Source: Microbacterium oleivorans NBRC 103075
Lineage (GTDB): Bacteria; Actinomycetota; Actinomycetes; Actinomycetales; Microbacteriaceae
Reading direction: 5' to 3'
Length of the DNA: 64,000 bases
Assembly (NCBI RefSeq): GCF_001552475.1
Contig: NZ_BCRG01000014.1
Location: forward strand, 43,590-107,589
In this document: piece after piece, positions 8,727 through 17,576 of the stretch
Numbering within the stretch: position 1 is the stretch's first letter
Layout: every line of letters starts with the position of its first letter
Notes under the pieces: model-generated
Told to the model about the DNA's origin: nothing
The model's database searches: none
What the model saw: the letters and a program-made list of their open reading frames with translations, nothing else
Position numbers and translations under genes: made by a program

Positions 8727-9713
8727 ATGGACACCGAGCCCGCCCTGACGCCCACGACATCCGGTGGTGATGAACCCGTGTCGGTGGTGTCGGTGAGGCA
8801 GCTGGCGAAGCGGTACGGGCGGCGCGCCGCCCTCGACGACATCGATCTTGACATCGCGCGGGGAACGGTCCTGGGGATTCTCGGGCCCAACGGCGCCGGG
8901 AAGTCGACGCTCCTGGAGACCATTGCCGGGTTGCGGGCACCGACATCGGGCGTGGTGTCCGTCCTCGGCGTCGATCCCCGGCGCGAGCGACGTCAGACGA
9001 CCCGGCGGGTGTCGGTACAACCGCAGTCCGCCAGCGTGTTCGGGTACCTGTCGGTCCGAGAGACCGTCAGGTTGTACGCCTCGTTTCATTCCGAATACCG
9101 CGACGTCGCCGAGGTGATCGTCGATGTGGGCCTGGCCGAGCAGTCCGAGGTGCGCGCACGCGACCTCTCCGGCGGTCAGCTGCGGCGCCTTCTCCTTGCG
9201 GTCGCCATCGTCGGCATGCCCGAGATCGTCATCCTCGATGAGCCGTCCGCCGGACTCGACCCTGAGGCGAAGAGGCACCTGCTCGATCTCATCCGATCAC
9301 TCGCCCGAGATGGCACCACTGTCATCTTCTCGACGCACGACATGGCGGAGGCCGCCCAGATCTGCGATCGAGTCGTCATCGTCGTCGCCGGGAAGGTCCG
9401 CGCAGACGGGGCGCCCGCGGATCTCATCACGGGCGGGCGCTCAACCCTGACCTTCGACGTCGTGACCGAGGAAGCTCTGACTCGGGCGAGGTCAGTGCTC
9501 TCTGCCGACGCCGTGACGTGGTCGCAGGATGCCCGCGGAATCCACGTCAGCTACGCGACCGCCGACCCGGATGCAGCGCTGGAGGTCTTGACGCGGGACA
9601 GTCAGATTCGTGGCCGGTCTTATCGCGTCGTGAGTCCGACGCTGGAGGACCTCTACCTGTCGATCGTCCGCGGGGCGCGTGAAACCGACGGAAGACGCGA
9701 CGCTGATGCCTGA
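8727..9713 (+). CDS. ABC transporter ATP-binding protein
   Basis: A 328-aa ABC ATPase. Walker A GPNGAGKST is at 53-61, the signature LSGGQLRR at 147-154, Walker B VILDEPSAGLDP at about 168-179, and the switch His lies in STHDMAE. The ~90-residue C-terminal extension is typical of DrrA/NatA-type exporters. It should energise the permease encoded by the next gene, whose start overlaps this stop by 8 nt. Substrate (drug, lipid or peptide) is not indicated, and no dedicated regulator adjoins the pair. Confidence 0.92.
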   Translation: MDTEPALTPTTSGGDEPVSVVSVRQLAKRYGRRAALDDIDLDIARGTVLGILGPNGAGKSTLLETIAGLRAPTSGVVSVLGVDPRRERRQTTRRVSVQPQSASVFGYLSVRETVRLYASFHSEYRDVAEVIVDVGLAEQSEVRARDLSGGQLRRLLLAVAIVGMPEIVILDEPSAGLDPEAKRHLLDLIRSLARDGTTVIFSTHDMAEAAQICDRVVIVVAGKVRADGAPADLITGGRSTLTFDVVTEEALTRARSVLSADAVTWSQDARGIHVSYATADPDAALEVLTRDSQIRGRSYRVVSPTLEDLYLSIVRGARETDGRRDADA

Positions 9714-10737
9714 CACCCTCAGATACGGTCCACACTCTGCATTCGTGGAACTGGCGACGGCGAGCGCCAAGGACCTCTGCCGGGACCGGAGAGGCGCGTT
9801 CTCGATCCTGTTCACCTTCGTCTTCTTCTTCCTCTTGATCATCGGGTTGAACTTCGTGATCAACGTGGGCGGACGAGTAGCTCCGGTGGTCGTCATCGAC
9901 AGCAGTGTTGCGCAGGGCGCCGAGATGGCCGACGAACTCGATTCTGCCGGCATCATCGTGGTGGAAGACGGGAAGGATGCCGCCGCAAACGTCGCGATCG
10001 CACCGGCGAAGGGCGGCGTCGCCATCCTCCTCGACGCCGACGCGAATCCGGAGTGGTTGGCGGTCGCGGCTGCCGTGGAGCGCACCGGAACCACTTACAC
10101 CGTCACCGACACGGACGGTGAGGTGTGGATCGACTTGCTCCGGGCGAACCTTGCGGCGCTGTCGTGCATCGGACTGCTGGCCATCACCTTCATCGGCACG
10201 TCCGTTCCGCTTACACGGATGCGCGAGAATGGCACGCTCCGCCTGCTCGGGACCACACCCGCGAGCAAGTTCACCGTCATCGCCGCCCTCACCCCTTCAC
10301 GTGTCGTCTTCGCGCTGTTCGTGATCGCGACCATCCACGCGACCTCGGTGATCCTCGGGTACTCCCAGTTCTGGCAGCTCCTCCGACTCCTGGTCACGAT
10401 GTTCCTCGGCGTCGCGATGTTCTTCGCGCTCGCATATCTGCTCGCGTCACGGACGCGACGCGCGGAGACCGTGAACAACGTGGCCGCCGTGCTGCCGGTG
10501 ATGGCGATCTTCGCCTCGGGCTCCGTCCTTCCTCCGCAGCTCATCCCAGAGCCGGTGGCATGGGTGCTCAACTGTCTGCCGACGACCTGGTACATGCGTG
10601 CGGCCGCCGCGGATCTCGCGGGAGACGCGGCGAGCGAGGGGCTGCTGTTCCTGTACTGGGGGCTCATGCTGGCGACGACGGTCCTCGCCGCCGTCCTCGC
10701 CGCCCGACTGTTCATCTGGGACGACCGAGAACGTTGA
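9706..10737 (+). CDS. ABC-2 type transporter permease
   Basis: A 343-aa membrane protein. One transmembrane helix lies at about residues 25-45, an extracytoplasmic domain of ~120 residues follows, and then come five hydrophobic segments (from about residue 145, ending with a final helix and an RLFIWDDRER tail). This is the ABC2_membrane_3 layout of polytopic exporters. It forms the channel for the ATPase encoded just upstream. The ATG at 9706 lies inside the ATPase stop region. A GTG at 9679 would add nine residues and remains possible. Confidence 0.88.
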   Translation: MPDTLRYGPHSAFVELATASAKDLCRDRRGAFSILFTFVFFFLLIIGLNFVINVGGRVAPVVVIDSSVAQGAEMADELDSAGIIVVEDGKDAAANVAIAPAKGGVAILLDADANPEWLAVAAAVERTGTTYTVTDTDGEVWIDLLRANLAALSCIGLLAITFIGTSVPLTRMRENGTLRLLGTTPASKFTVIAALTPSRVVFALFVIATIHATSVILGYSQFWQLLRLLVTMFLGVAMFFALAYLLASRTRRAETVNNVAAVLPVMAIFASGSVLPPQLIPEPVAWVLNCLPTTWYMRAAAADLAGDAASEGLLFLYWGLMLATTVLAAVLAARLFIWDDRER

Positions 10738-10767
10738 GTCGGAGAACGCCGGGCGTGACCGCGCGGG

Positions 10768-10773
10768 TAGCGT
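10768..10773 (+). promoter_or_regulatory. -10 element of the M20 peptidase gene (leaderless)
   Basis: TAGCGT with six bases before ATG 10780, predicting a leaderless mRNA. Confidence 0.5.
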
Positions 10774-10779
10774 GGGCGC

Positions 10780-12078
10780 ATGTCTGTTCACGACGATCTG
10801 CCCGAGGTCGCCCGCGTCGCCCGCGACCTGATTCGGTTCGACACGACCAACTACGGCGAAGGACGCGCGAACGGCGAGCGTGAGGCCGCCGAGTACGTCG
10901 GCGCCTATCTCGAATCGATCGGGCTCACCCCCGAGTACTACGAGCCCGTGCCGCGGCGCACCAACGTGATGGCGCGGGTCCCGGGTCGCGATCCCGACAA
11001 ACCCGCGCTCATCCTTCACGGACACCTCGACGTCGTCCCCGCCGTGGCGGCGGACTGGAGCGTCGACCCCTTCGAAGGCGTCGTGCAGGACGGGATGCTG
11101 TGGGGTCGCGGCGCCGTCGACATGAAGGACATGAACGCCATGATCCTCACCTCGGTGGCCGAGCTCCTCCGGTCGGGGGAGCGACCCGAGCGGGATCTCA
11201 TCCTCACGTTCTTCGCCGACGAGGAGAACGGTGGGGTCGAGGGCTCTCAGCTCGTCGTCCGTGACCGCGCTGACTGGTTCGCGGGTGCGACCGAGGCGAT
11301 CAGCGAGGTCGGCGGCTACTCCATCGGCGTCGGCGATCAGCGCGCCTACCTGCTGCAGGTCGGCGAGAAGGCGCTCATCTGGATCCGTCTGCACGCCAAT
11401 GGCCAAGCCGGCCATGGCAGCCGCCACCATCCCGACAACGCCGTCACGCGGCTCGCAGAGGCCGTCGCGGCTCTCGGGCGCGTGGGGTGGCCGATCGAAC
11501 TCACGTCGACCACCCGGCAGCTCGTGGGATCGCTGGCAGAGCTCTCGGGGACGTTGGCGGATGACCCCGACGCGATCGCCGACACGGCGGGCGCGGCATC
11601 CGCGTTCCTGCGTTCCACGTTCCGCACCACGACCAACCCGACCGGGCTGACCGCCGGCTACAAACACAACGTGATCCCGGATGCCGCGACTGCCGCGATC
11701 GACATCCGCACCCTTCCGGGGCACGAGGACGAGGTGCTCGCGCAGGTGCAGCGGATCGTCGGCGACGACATCCGGATCGAGGTCGTCCACCGCGACATCG
11801 GACTCGAAGTGCCGTTCGCGGGTGACCTCGTCGACGCGATGGTCGGCGCGCTGGGGCGCCATGATCCCGGAATCCCGGTCATCCCGTACCTTATGGGGGG
11901 AGGGACCGACAACAAGGCCCTCGCCGAGCTCGGCATCGCCGGGTTCGGGTTCGCACCGCTGCGATTGCCCGCCGATCTCGACTTCACCGGGATGTTCCAC
12001 GGTGTGGACGAGCGCGTCCCCATCGACGCCCTCGTCTTCGGGCAGCGTGTGCTCACCGATCTGATCCGCACGTACTGA
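10780..12078 (+). CDS. M20-family metallopeptidase
   Basis: A 432-aa dizinc hydrolase. Expected ligands are His82 and catalytic Asp84 in LHGHLDVVP, bridging Asp114 in RGAVDMKDM, catalytic Glu148 and ligand Glu149 in FADEENGG, and a late His in MFHGVDERVP. A lid/dimerisation domain occupies about 190-310. This fits the M20A/ArgE-DapE-like dipeptidase or aminoacylase group acting in the cytoplasm; no specific substrate can be assigned. The gene lies 9 nt upstream of uppP and probably forms a two-gene transcript with it. Confidence 0.9.
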   Translation: MSVHDDLPEVARVARDLIRFDTTNYGEGRANGEREAAEYVGAYLESIGLTPEYYEPVPRRTNVMARVPGRDPDKPALILHGHLDVVPAVAADWSVDPFEGVVQDGMLWGRGAVDMKDMNAMILTSVAELLRSGERPERDLILTFFADEENGGVEGSQLVVRDRADWFAGATEAISEVGGYSIGVGDQRAYLLQVGEKALIWIRLHANGQAGHGSRHHPDNAVTRLAEAVAALGRVGWPIELTSTTRQLVGSLAELSGTLADDPDAIADTAGAASAFLRSTFRTTTNPTGLTAGYKHNVIPDAATAAIDIRTLPGHEDEVLAQVQRIVGDDIRIEVVHRDIGLEVPFAGDLVDAMVGALGRHDPGIPVIPYLMGGGTDNKALAELGIAGFGFAPLRLPADLDFTGMFHGVDERVPIDALVFGQRVLTDLIRTY

Positions 12079-12087
12079 AAGGCCCCC

Positions 12088-12921
12088 ATGTCGATCTTCG
12101 ACGCCATCATCCTGGGTATCGTCCAGGGCCTGACAGAGTTCCTCCCGATCTCCTCGAGCGCGCACCTGCGCATCGTGGGGGAGTTCCTGCCCAACGCGCA
12201 GGACCCGGGGGCGACGTTCACCGCGATCACGCAGATCGGTACGGAACTCGCCGTCCTCGTCTACTTCTGGCACCGGATCGTGAAGATCATCGCCGCGTGG
12301 GCGAAGTCGTTGACCGGTCGTGTGCCGCGGAACGACCCGGATGCGCGCATGGGATGGATCGTCATCATCGGTACGATCCCGATCGGCGTGCTCGGGTTCT
12401 TATTCCAGGACGTGATCCGCGACACCTTCCGGAATCTCTGGCTCGTCGCGATCGTGCTGATCATCTTCGGACTCATCCTCGGTGTCGCCGATGCGCTCGG
12501 AAAGCGCGTGCGCACCGAGAAGGACCTGACGATCGGCCACGGGCTCACCCTCGGGTTCGCGCAGTCCCTCGCCCTGATCCCCGGCGTCTCGCGGTCGGGT
12601 GCCACGACGACGGCTGCCCTCGCGATGGGGTACACCCGTCCCGCCGCCGCCGAGGTGGCGTTCCTCCTCGCCGTGCCGGCGGTCTTCGGCAGCGGACTGT
12701 ACGAGTTGGTCCAGGCGATCCGCGAGCCCGGTCAGTCGCCCTTCACCCTCGGTGAGACGGCCATCGCCACGGTCGTGTCGTTCGGTGTGGGCCTCGTGGT
12801 GATCGCGTACCTGATGCGCTACCTGAAGCGGGGCAGCTTCCTGCCGTTCGTCCTCTACCGCCTGGTGCTCGGCATCGTGCTGCTCATCCTGCTGGCGTTC
12901 GGGGTGCTGCAGGCGTACTGA
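12088..12921 (+). CDS. uppP: Undecaprenyl-diphosphatase
   Basis: A 277-aa integral membrane enzyme, standard UppP/BacA length. The N-terminal motif [14 protein letters not shown] contains catalytic Glu17 and His27, and a second conserved motif [10 protein letters not shown] sits near residue 170. Eight or so hydrophobic segments are visible. It dephosphorylates undecaprenyl diphosphate so the carrier lipid can be reused for peptidoglycan and wall polymers, and it confers intrinsic bacitracin tolerance. An AAAGG ribosome site precedes the ATG, 9 nt after the peptidase stop. Confidence 0.95.
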   Translation: MSIFDAIILGIVQGLTEFLPISSSAHLRIVGEFLPNAQDPGATFTAITQIGTELAVLVYFWHRIVKIIAAWAKSLTGRVPRNDPDARMGWIVIIGTIPIGVLGFLFQDVIRDTFRNLWLVAIVLIIFGLILGVADALGKRVRTEKDLTIGHGLTLGFAQSLALIPGVSRSGATTTAALAMGYTRPAAAEVAFLLAVPAVFGSGLYELVQAIREPGQSPFTLGETAIATVVSFGVGLVVIAYLMRYLKRGSFLPFVLYRLVLGIVLLILLAFGVLQAY

Positions 12922-12933
12922 GTCCGGCCAGGC

Positions 12934-13797
12934 TCAGCGGCGCGGGTCGTCCTTCGAGCCGCGCGGGCCGTCGCCGCGGCGGCGGAGATAACGCTCGAAC
13001 TCCTGCGCGATGGCGTCGCCCGATGCCTCGGGGGAGTCCCAGGCGTCGCGCGCGGTCTCGAGCTGATGGATGTACTCCGTCATCTCCTCGTCGTCCGCAG
13101 CTGCGGCATCCACGGATGCCTCCCAGGCCAGCGCCTCCGCCGGCAGCACGCCGCGGGGGATCGTGGCACCGGTGATCTCCCCGAGCTTGTCGAGAAGGGC
13201 CAGGGTCGCCTTGGGTGACGGCGTGTGACCGGCGACGTAGTGGGGGATGCTCGCCCACAGGCCTGCGGTCGGGATACCGGCCGCCTCCCCGGCCGCGGCG
13301 ATCGTGGAGAGGATCCCGACGGGTCCCTCGTACGTCGATCTCTCGAGTCCGAGAGCGCCGCGGAGCTCCTCGTTCTCCGACCCGGCGAACACCGAGATCG
13401 GACGGGTGTGGGGAACGTCGCTCATCATCGACCCGAGCGCGACGATGCCGGTGATGTCCTCGCGGAGCGCGGCGTCGATGAACTCGGCCGAAAAGGCTTG
13501 CCACGCGCGCGCGGGCTCGGTGCCGGTGAGGAGCCAGAGGTCGGGACCGTCCTGGCGGGGAGCCGCCGGCCGCCACAGGGTCGCGTCCGGCCAGACGAGG
13601 CGACGGGAACCGTCGGCATCCATCTGCATCTGCGGCCGCGTGTACTGGTAGTCGAAATACAGCTCAGGATCGACCTCGAAAGCTTTCTCGAAGGTTCCTG
13701 CCGCGCGCAGCTGTGCGGCCGCAGCCGTCGCCGCCTCGCCGGCGTCGTTCCAGCCGTCGACGGCGATCACGAGCACCCGCTGTCCCAGTCCCTGCAC
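12934..13797 (-). CDS. PAC2-family protein
   Basis: A 287-aa PAC2-domain protein (proteasome assembly chaperone 2 fold), a family widespread in actinobacteria without known function. It begins with VLVIAVDGWNDAG and contains the conserved YFDYQYTRP, GSMMSDVPHTRP and GLWASIPHYVAG segments, with an acidic C-terminal tail. I chose the GTG at 13797 because GAGAGGA lies just upstream and TATCGT (13823-13828, minus strand) gives a short leader. No functional link to a bacterial proteasome is established, and the window has no proteasome genes. Confidence 0.85.
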   Translation of the reverse strand: MQGLGQRVLVIAVDGWNDAGEAATAAAAQLRAAGTFEKAFEVDPELYFDYQYTRPQMQMDADGSRRLVWPDATLWRPAAPRQDGPDLWLLTGTEPARAWQAFSAEFIDAALREDITGIVALGSMMSDVPHTRPISVFAGSENEELRGALGLERSTYEGPVGILSTIAAAGEAAGIPTAGLWASIPHYVAGHTPSPKATLALLDKLGEITGATIPRGVLPAEALAWEASVDAAAADDEEMTEYIHQLETARDAWDSPEASGDAIAQEFERYLRRRGDGPRGSKDDPRR

Positions 13798-13822
13798 GGA
13801 GGTCCTCTCTGTCGGTACCCCC

Positions 13823-13828
13823 ACGATA
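13823..13828 (-). promoter_or_regulatory. -10 element of the PAC2 gene
   Basis: TATCGT on the minus strand, about 25 nt before the chosen GTG. It is divergent from the HAD promoter 35 bp away. Confidence 0.4.
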
Positions 13829-13863
13829 CGCCGCCGCCCCCGGGGCGGGCGGAAGCCCTCGCG

Positions 13864-13869
13864 TAGCAT
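13864..13869 (+). promoter_or_regulatory. -10 element of the HAD phosphatase gene (leaderless)
   Basis: TAGCAT with six bases before GTG 13876. Confidence 0.5.
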
Positions 13870-13875
13870 TGACCG

Positions 13876-14556
13876 GTGATCTCCCCTCTCCCCGCCGCAG
13901 TCCTCTGGGACATGGACGGCACCCTCGTCGACACCGAGCCCTACTGGATGGCAGCCGAGACCCCGCTGGTCGAGCGGTTCGGCGGTACCTGGACGCACGA
14001 GGACGGCCTCGGGATGGTGGGACTCGGACTCGAGGACGCTGCTCGCATCCTGCAGGGCGCGGGGGTCCGCATGGAGGTCGATGAGATCGTCGCCCACCTG
14101 ACCGCCGAGGTCATGCGCCAGCTCCGGGAGGATGGTGTCCCGTTCCGCCCGGGTGCGCGCGAGATGCTCCGTGAGCTCCGGGATGCCGGGGTTCCGACAG
14201 CGCTCGTCACGATGTCCATGAGCCGCATGGCCAAGATCGTCACGGAGCTCATCGACTTCGACGCGTTCGACATCGTCATCGGCGGCGATGACGTCGCCCG
14301 GCCGAAGCCGCATCCGGACCCGTACCTCCAGGCGTGCGAGTCGCTCGGCGTGGATCCTGCCGACACCGTCGCGTTCGAGGACTCGATCACCGGCGCCCGC
14401 TCGGCGATCGCCGCGGGCACGGTGACCGTGGGAATCCCGAACATGGTCTCGCTCGACGAGGTCGGCGCCCACGTCCTGTGGCCGACTCTCGAGGGCCGGA
14501 CCGTCGCCGATGTCGCGGACGTCCTCGCTCAGGCGCGCCAGGGGGTCCGCGCATGA
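13876..14556 (+). CDS. HAD-superfamily hydrolase
   Basis: A 226-aa beta-phosphoglucomutase-like HAD phosphatase. Motif I is DMDGTLVDTE with nucleophile Asp12 and acid/base Asp14. Motif II is the TMS segment near residue 115, motif III lies around RPKPHPDPY, and motif IV is AFEDSITGARSA. The cap domain is at about 20-85. It likely dephosphorylates a small phosphorylated metabolite; specificity is unknown. The stop overlaps the trmI start as ATGA, so the two are coupled, an arrangement also seen in other actinobacteria. Confidence 0.9.
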   Translation: MISPLPAAVLWDMDGTLVDTEPYWMAAETPLVERFGGTWTHEDGLGMVGLGLEDAARILQGAGVRMEVDEIVAHLTAEVMRQLREDGVPFRPGAREMLRELRDAGVPTALVTMSMSRMAKIVTELIDFDAFDIVIGGDDVARPKPHPDPYLQACESLGVDPADTVAFEDSITGARSAIAAGTVTVGIPNMVSLDEVGAHVLWPTLEGRTVADVADVLAQARQGVRA

Positions 14557-15566
14557 GCGTCGACCTTCGCCCCAGTGGCCCGTTCCGCCTCGGCGATCGG
14601 GTTCAGCTCACCGGTCCGAAAGGCCGGTTGCACACTGTCACGCTCCGCGAGGGTGGTGAGCTTCACACGCACCACGGCGTCCTTCGCCATGAGTCGATCA
14701 TCGGTCAGCCCGACGGCTCGGTCGTCGCCAACAGCGGCGGGCACGAGTACCTCGCGCTCCGCCCGCTGCTGCGCGACTTCGTGATGTCGATGCCCCGTGG
14801 CGCGGCGATCGTCTACCCGAAGGATGCCGCTCAGATCCTTGCCTCCGCGGACATCTTCCCCGGAGCCACCGTCGTCGAGGCCGGCGTCGGGTCCGGTGCG
14901 CTGTCGATGTGGCTGCTGCGCGCGATCGGGCCCGCGGGGCGCCTCGTGTCCTTCGAACGCCGCGAGGAGTTCTCCGAGGTCGCCGAGGCGAACGTCGAGA
15001 CGTTCTTCGGGCACTATCCGAAGTCTTGGCAGGTCGTCGTGGGTGATCTCGTCGAGCAGCTTCCTCAGGTGACGCAGGCGGGCACGGTCGACCGCGTCGT
15101 CCTCGACATGCTCGCGCCGTGGGAGTGCATCGATGCCGTCGCGGAAGCCCTCACTCCGGGTGGTGTCGTGCTCTGCTACATCGCGACGGCGACCCAGCTC
15201 AGCCGCGTCGCCGAGTACATCCGGCATTCCGGGCTGTTCACCGAGCCGGAAGCGACCGAGACGATGATCCGCGGCTGGCACGTCGAAGGACTCGCCGTGC
15301 GCCCCGACCACCGCATGGTCGCCCACACCGGGTTCCTGCTCACCGCCCGTCGGCTCGCACCCGGTGCGATGCCGCCCGATGTCCGCAAGCGCGCCCTCAA
15401 GAAGCCCTCGTACGCAGACGCCGATGTCGAGACGTGGACCCCCGGTGCGGTCGGCGATCGTGAGATCACCGACAAGAACCTCCGCAAGCGGGTCCGTGAT
15501 GCGCAGCGCGCCGCCGAGGGTGCGCGGCAGGCTGCCGGGGATCGCTCCGACGAGACCGTAGACTGA
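14553..15566 (+). CDS. trmI: tRNA (adenine(58)-N(1))-methyltransferase
   Basis: A 337-aa class I methyltransferase. The N-terminal small beta-barrel is followed by the AdoMet motif VVEAGVGSGALSMWL at about 107-121 and the acidic loop SFERREEF. Homotetrameric TrmI makes m1A58 in the T loop of tRNAs. The ATG at 14553 overlaps the HAD stop; the longer open frame upstream belongs to the HAD gene region. In M. tuberculosis (Rv2118c) this gene stands near the mpa/proteasome locus, but here the next gene is an FKBP lipoprotein. Confidence 0.93.
   Translation: MSVDLRPSGPFRLGDRVQLTGPKGRLHTVTLREGGELHTHHGVLRHESIIGQPDGSVVANSGGHEYLALRPLLRDFVMSMPRGAAIVYPKDAAQILASADIFPGATVVEAGVGSGALSMWLLRAIGPAGRLVSFERREEFSEVAEANVETFFGHYPKSWQVVVGDLVEQLPQVTQAGTVDRVVLDMLAPWECIDAVAEALTPGGVVLCYIATATQLSRVAEYIRHSGLFTEPEATETMIRGWHVEGLAVRPDHRMVAHTGFLLTARRLAPGAMPPDVRKRALKKPSYADADVETWTPGAVGDREITDKNLRKRVRDAQRAAEGARQAAGDRSDETVD
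15559..15564 (+). promoter_or_regulatory. -10 element of the FKBP lipoprotein gene (leaderless)
   Basis: TAGACT, inside the end of trmI, with six bases before ATG 15571. Confidence 0.55.
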
Positions 15567-15570
15567 ACCA

Positions 15571-16536
15571 ATGCGCCAGATTCCCGCTGCCGTGGCCGTT
15601 CTCGGCCTGACCGCCCTGGCCCTCGTCGGGTGCGCCCCGACCGGACCGACCGTCAGCGGCTGTGAGCGTGTCACCGCCCACGCGTCTTCGCTCGACCTGG
15701 TCGACGTGACCGGTGCCGAGGGTTCCCCTACGGCGAAGACGAGCGACCCCGTCTACGTGTCGCGCACTTCGTACAAGGACCTCGCGAAGGGGGAGGGCAC
15801 CCCGATCACGACGAGCAAGCAGGACGTGCAGTTGAGCATCACTCTTCTCAACGGCGCAACGGGGCAGACGATCCTGTCCGCGCCGACGCGGCTCATCCAG
15901 CTCAGCGTCCTCGAGCAGTCCTTCCCGACCATCGAGAAGGCCCTCGACTGCGCCCGGCCCGGCGCCCGCGTCGTCGCAGGCATCCCGGCGAAAGACCTCG
16001 AGCCGGCGCTGGTCGACCAGATCGGTCTGAAGAAGGACCAGTCCGCCGTCCTCGTGATGGACGTGAACACGGTCTTCCTGCCGGCGGCGAACGGCGTCCC
16101 GCAGTACGTAGACGGCAGCAACATCCCGACGGTCGTCCTCGCACCCGACGGTACCCCCGGCATCATCGTCCCCGACGCGGCACCGCCGAAGGATCTGGTC
16201 GTCAAGACGCTGAAGAAGGGCGACGGCGAGAAGATCACGGCGACCTCGACGCCCCGCCTCGCGTACACCGGCGTGCTCTGGAAGACCGGAGAGGTGTTCG
16301 ATTCGACCTGGCAGAACGGCAGCCCCGTGACGCTCGCGATGGACAAGGTCGTGAAGGGTTTCTCGAAGGCGCTCGAGGGTCAGACCGTCGGTTCGCAGGT
16401 TCTCGTCGTCATTCCGCCGGACCTCGGATATGGCGACAAGCAGTCTGGGAGCATCCCTCCCAAGTCGACTCTCGTCTTCGTGATCGACGTCCTCGGCATC
16501 GACACCAGCGAAGACGCCGGCACCACGACACAGTGA
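15571..16536 (+). CDS. FKBP-type peptidyl-prolyl cis-trans isomerase lipoprotein
   Basis: A 321-aa exported protein. A hydrophobic signal ends in the lipobox LVGC with Cys21 as the lipidation site. Residues ~60-190 form a degenerate FKBP-like region. Residues ~210-318 are a recognisable FKBP domain (GVLWKTGEVFDSTW, VVKGFSKALEG, IPPDLGYGDK, LVFVIDVLGI). It should assist folding of secreted proteins on the outer membrane face. In relatives that keep pupylation genes, FKBP genes commonly sit next to pafA and pafB, so this gene helps mark where that locus is missing here. Confidence 0.9.
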   Translation: MRQIPAAVAVLGLTALALVGCAPTGPTVSGCERVTAHASSLDLVDVTGAEGSPTAKTSDPVYVSRTSYKDLAKGEGTPITTSKQDVQLSITLLNGATGQTILSAPTRLIQLSVLEQSFPTIEKALDCARPGARVVAGIPAKDLEPALVDQIGLKKDQSAVLVMDVNTVFLPAANGVPQYVDGSNIPTVVLAPDGTPGIIVPDAAPPKDLVVKTLKKGDGEKITATSTPRLAYTGVLWKTGEVFDSTWQNGSPVTLAMDKVVKGFSKALEGQTVGSQVLVVIPPDLGYGDKQSGSIPPKSTLVFVIDVLGIDTSEDAGTTTQ

Positions 16537-16568
16537 GTCCCCGCGGGGCCGCGAGCCGGTCCCGCGCC

Positions 16569-16574
16569 TAGGAT
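16569..16574 (+). promoter_or_regulatory. -10 element of pafB (leaderless)
   Basis: TAGGAT with six bases before GTG 16581. Confidence 0.55.
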
Positions 16575-16580
16575 TGCGAT

Positions 16581-17576
16581 GTGTCCAACGAACCGATCCG
16601 CAGCGCGCCCGAGGAACGGCTCGTCAACCTCGTGGTGGCCCTGCTGGCCACGGAGCAGGGGCTGACGAAGGACACGATCCTGTCGTCCGTGTCCGGCTAT
16701 CGCGAGCAGGCCGCGGCCGGAGCGTCGAAGGACGCGCTCGAGAAGATGTTCGAACGCGACAAGGACAGCTTGCGATCGCTGGGCGTTCCCATCGAGACGA
16801 TCGGCGACTACGCCGACCCAGACGATCTGCGGGAGGCCCGCTACCGGGTTCCCACCTCCGAGTACTCGCTTCCCGTCGACATCGACTTCACGCCGGCCGA
16901 GATCGCCGTCCTGAACCTGGCGAGCGGGGTGTGGGGCGAGAGCTCGATGTCGGCGTCGGCGCGCAGCGGGCTGCGCAAGATCAGCGCCCTCGGCATCGAA
17001 GTCGACGCCCCGATCATCGGCTACGCGCCGCGGATCAGCCTCCGTGAGACGTCGTTCGCCCCGCTGCAGCGTGCGATCGAGCAGGGCCGGGTGGTCGAGT
17101 TCGACTACATCAAGGGCGGGTCGGATGCCGCGCACCGCCGCCGCGTGCAGCCGTGGGCGCTCGTGGAGTACGAGGGGCGCTGGCACGTCTACGGTTTCGA
17201 TCTGCTGCAGGACGCCGAGCGCACCTTCTTGCTCTCACGCATCTCGTCCGACGTGGTTGTCACCCGCATCTCCTTCGATCTGGCGCTTCGTGACGGCGCG
17301 GGGGAGAAGGTCATCACCGGGTTGAACGCCCTCGCTGAACGCCAGCGGGCTCGGCTGCAGGTCGAACCCGGCACCGAGGCGGCACTCCGGCTGTCGCGCC
17401 GCGCGATCACCGCCGACGACGCGGGATGCCTCGTCCCCTACGTCGACGCGCAGATTTTCGCGGATGAACTGGCCTCTTACGGCCCTGAGGTGCGTGTGAT
17501 CGATCCTCCGCTCCTGGTCGACCTCGTCGTGGCGCGTCTTCGCAGAGCACGCGACCTCCATGGGGTGGTGGCGTGA
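16581..17576 (+). CDS. pafB: WYL-domain transcriptional regulator PafB
   Basis: A 331-aa regulator. An N-terminal winged helix (about 1-90) is followed by a WYL domain around RRVQPWALVEYEGRWHVYGFD and a C-terminal WCX domain. With PafC it forms the heterodimeric activator of the mycobacterial LexA-independent DNA-damage response; that role is known from mycobacteria and inferred here. The start is a GTG with a -10 exactly 7 nt upstream. The stop overlaps pafC (GTGATG), giving translational coupling and 1:1 synthesis. Confidence 0.92.
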   Translation: MSNEPIRSAPEERLVNLVVALLATEQGLTKDTILSSVSGYREQAAAGASKDALEKMFERDKDSLRSLGVPIETIGDYADPDDLREARYRVPTSEYSLPVDIDFTPAEIAVLNLASGVWGESSMSASARSGLRKISALGIEVDAPIIGYAPRISLRETSFAPLQRAIEQGRVVEFDYIKGGSDAAHRRRVQPWALVEYEGRWHVYGFDLLQDAERTFLLSRISSDVVVTRISFDLALRDGAGEKVITGLNALAERQRARLQVEPGTEAALRLSRRAITADDAGCLVPYVDAQIFADELASYGPEVRVIDPPLLVDLVVARLRRARDLHGVVA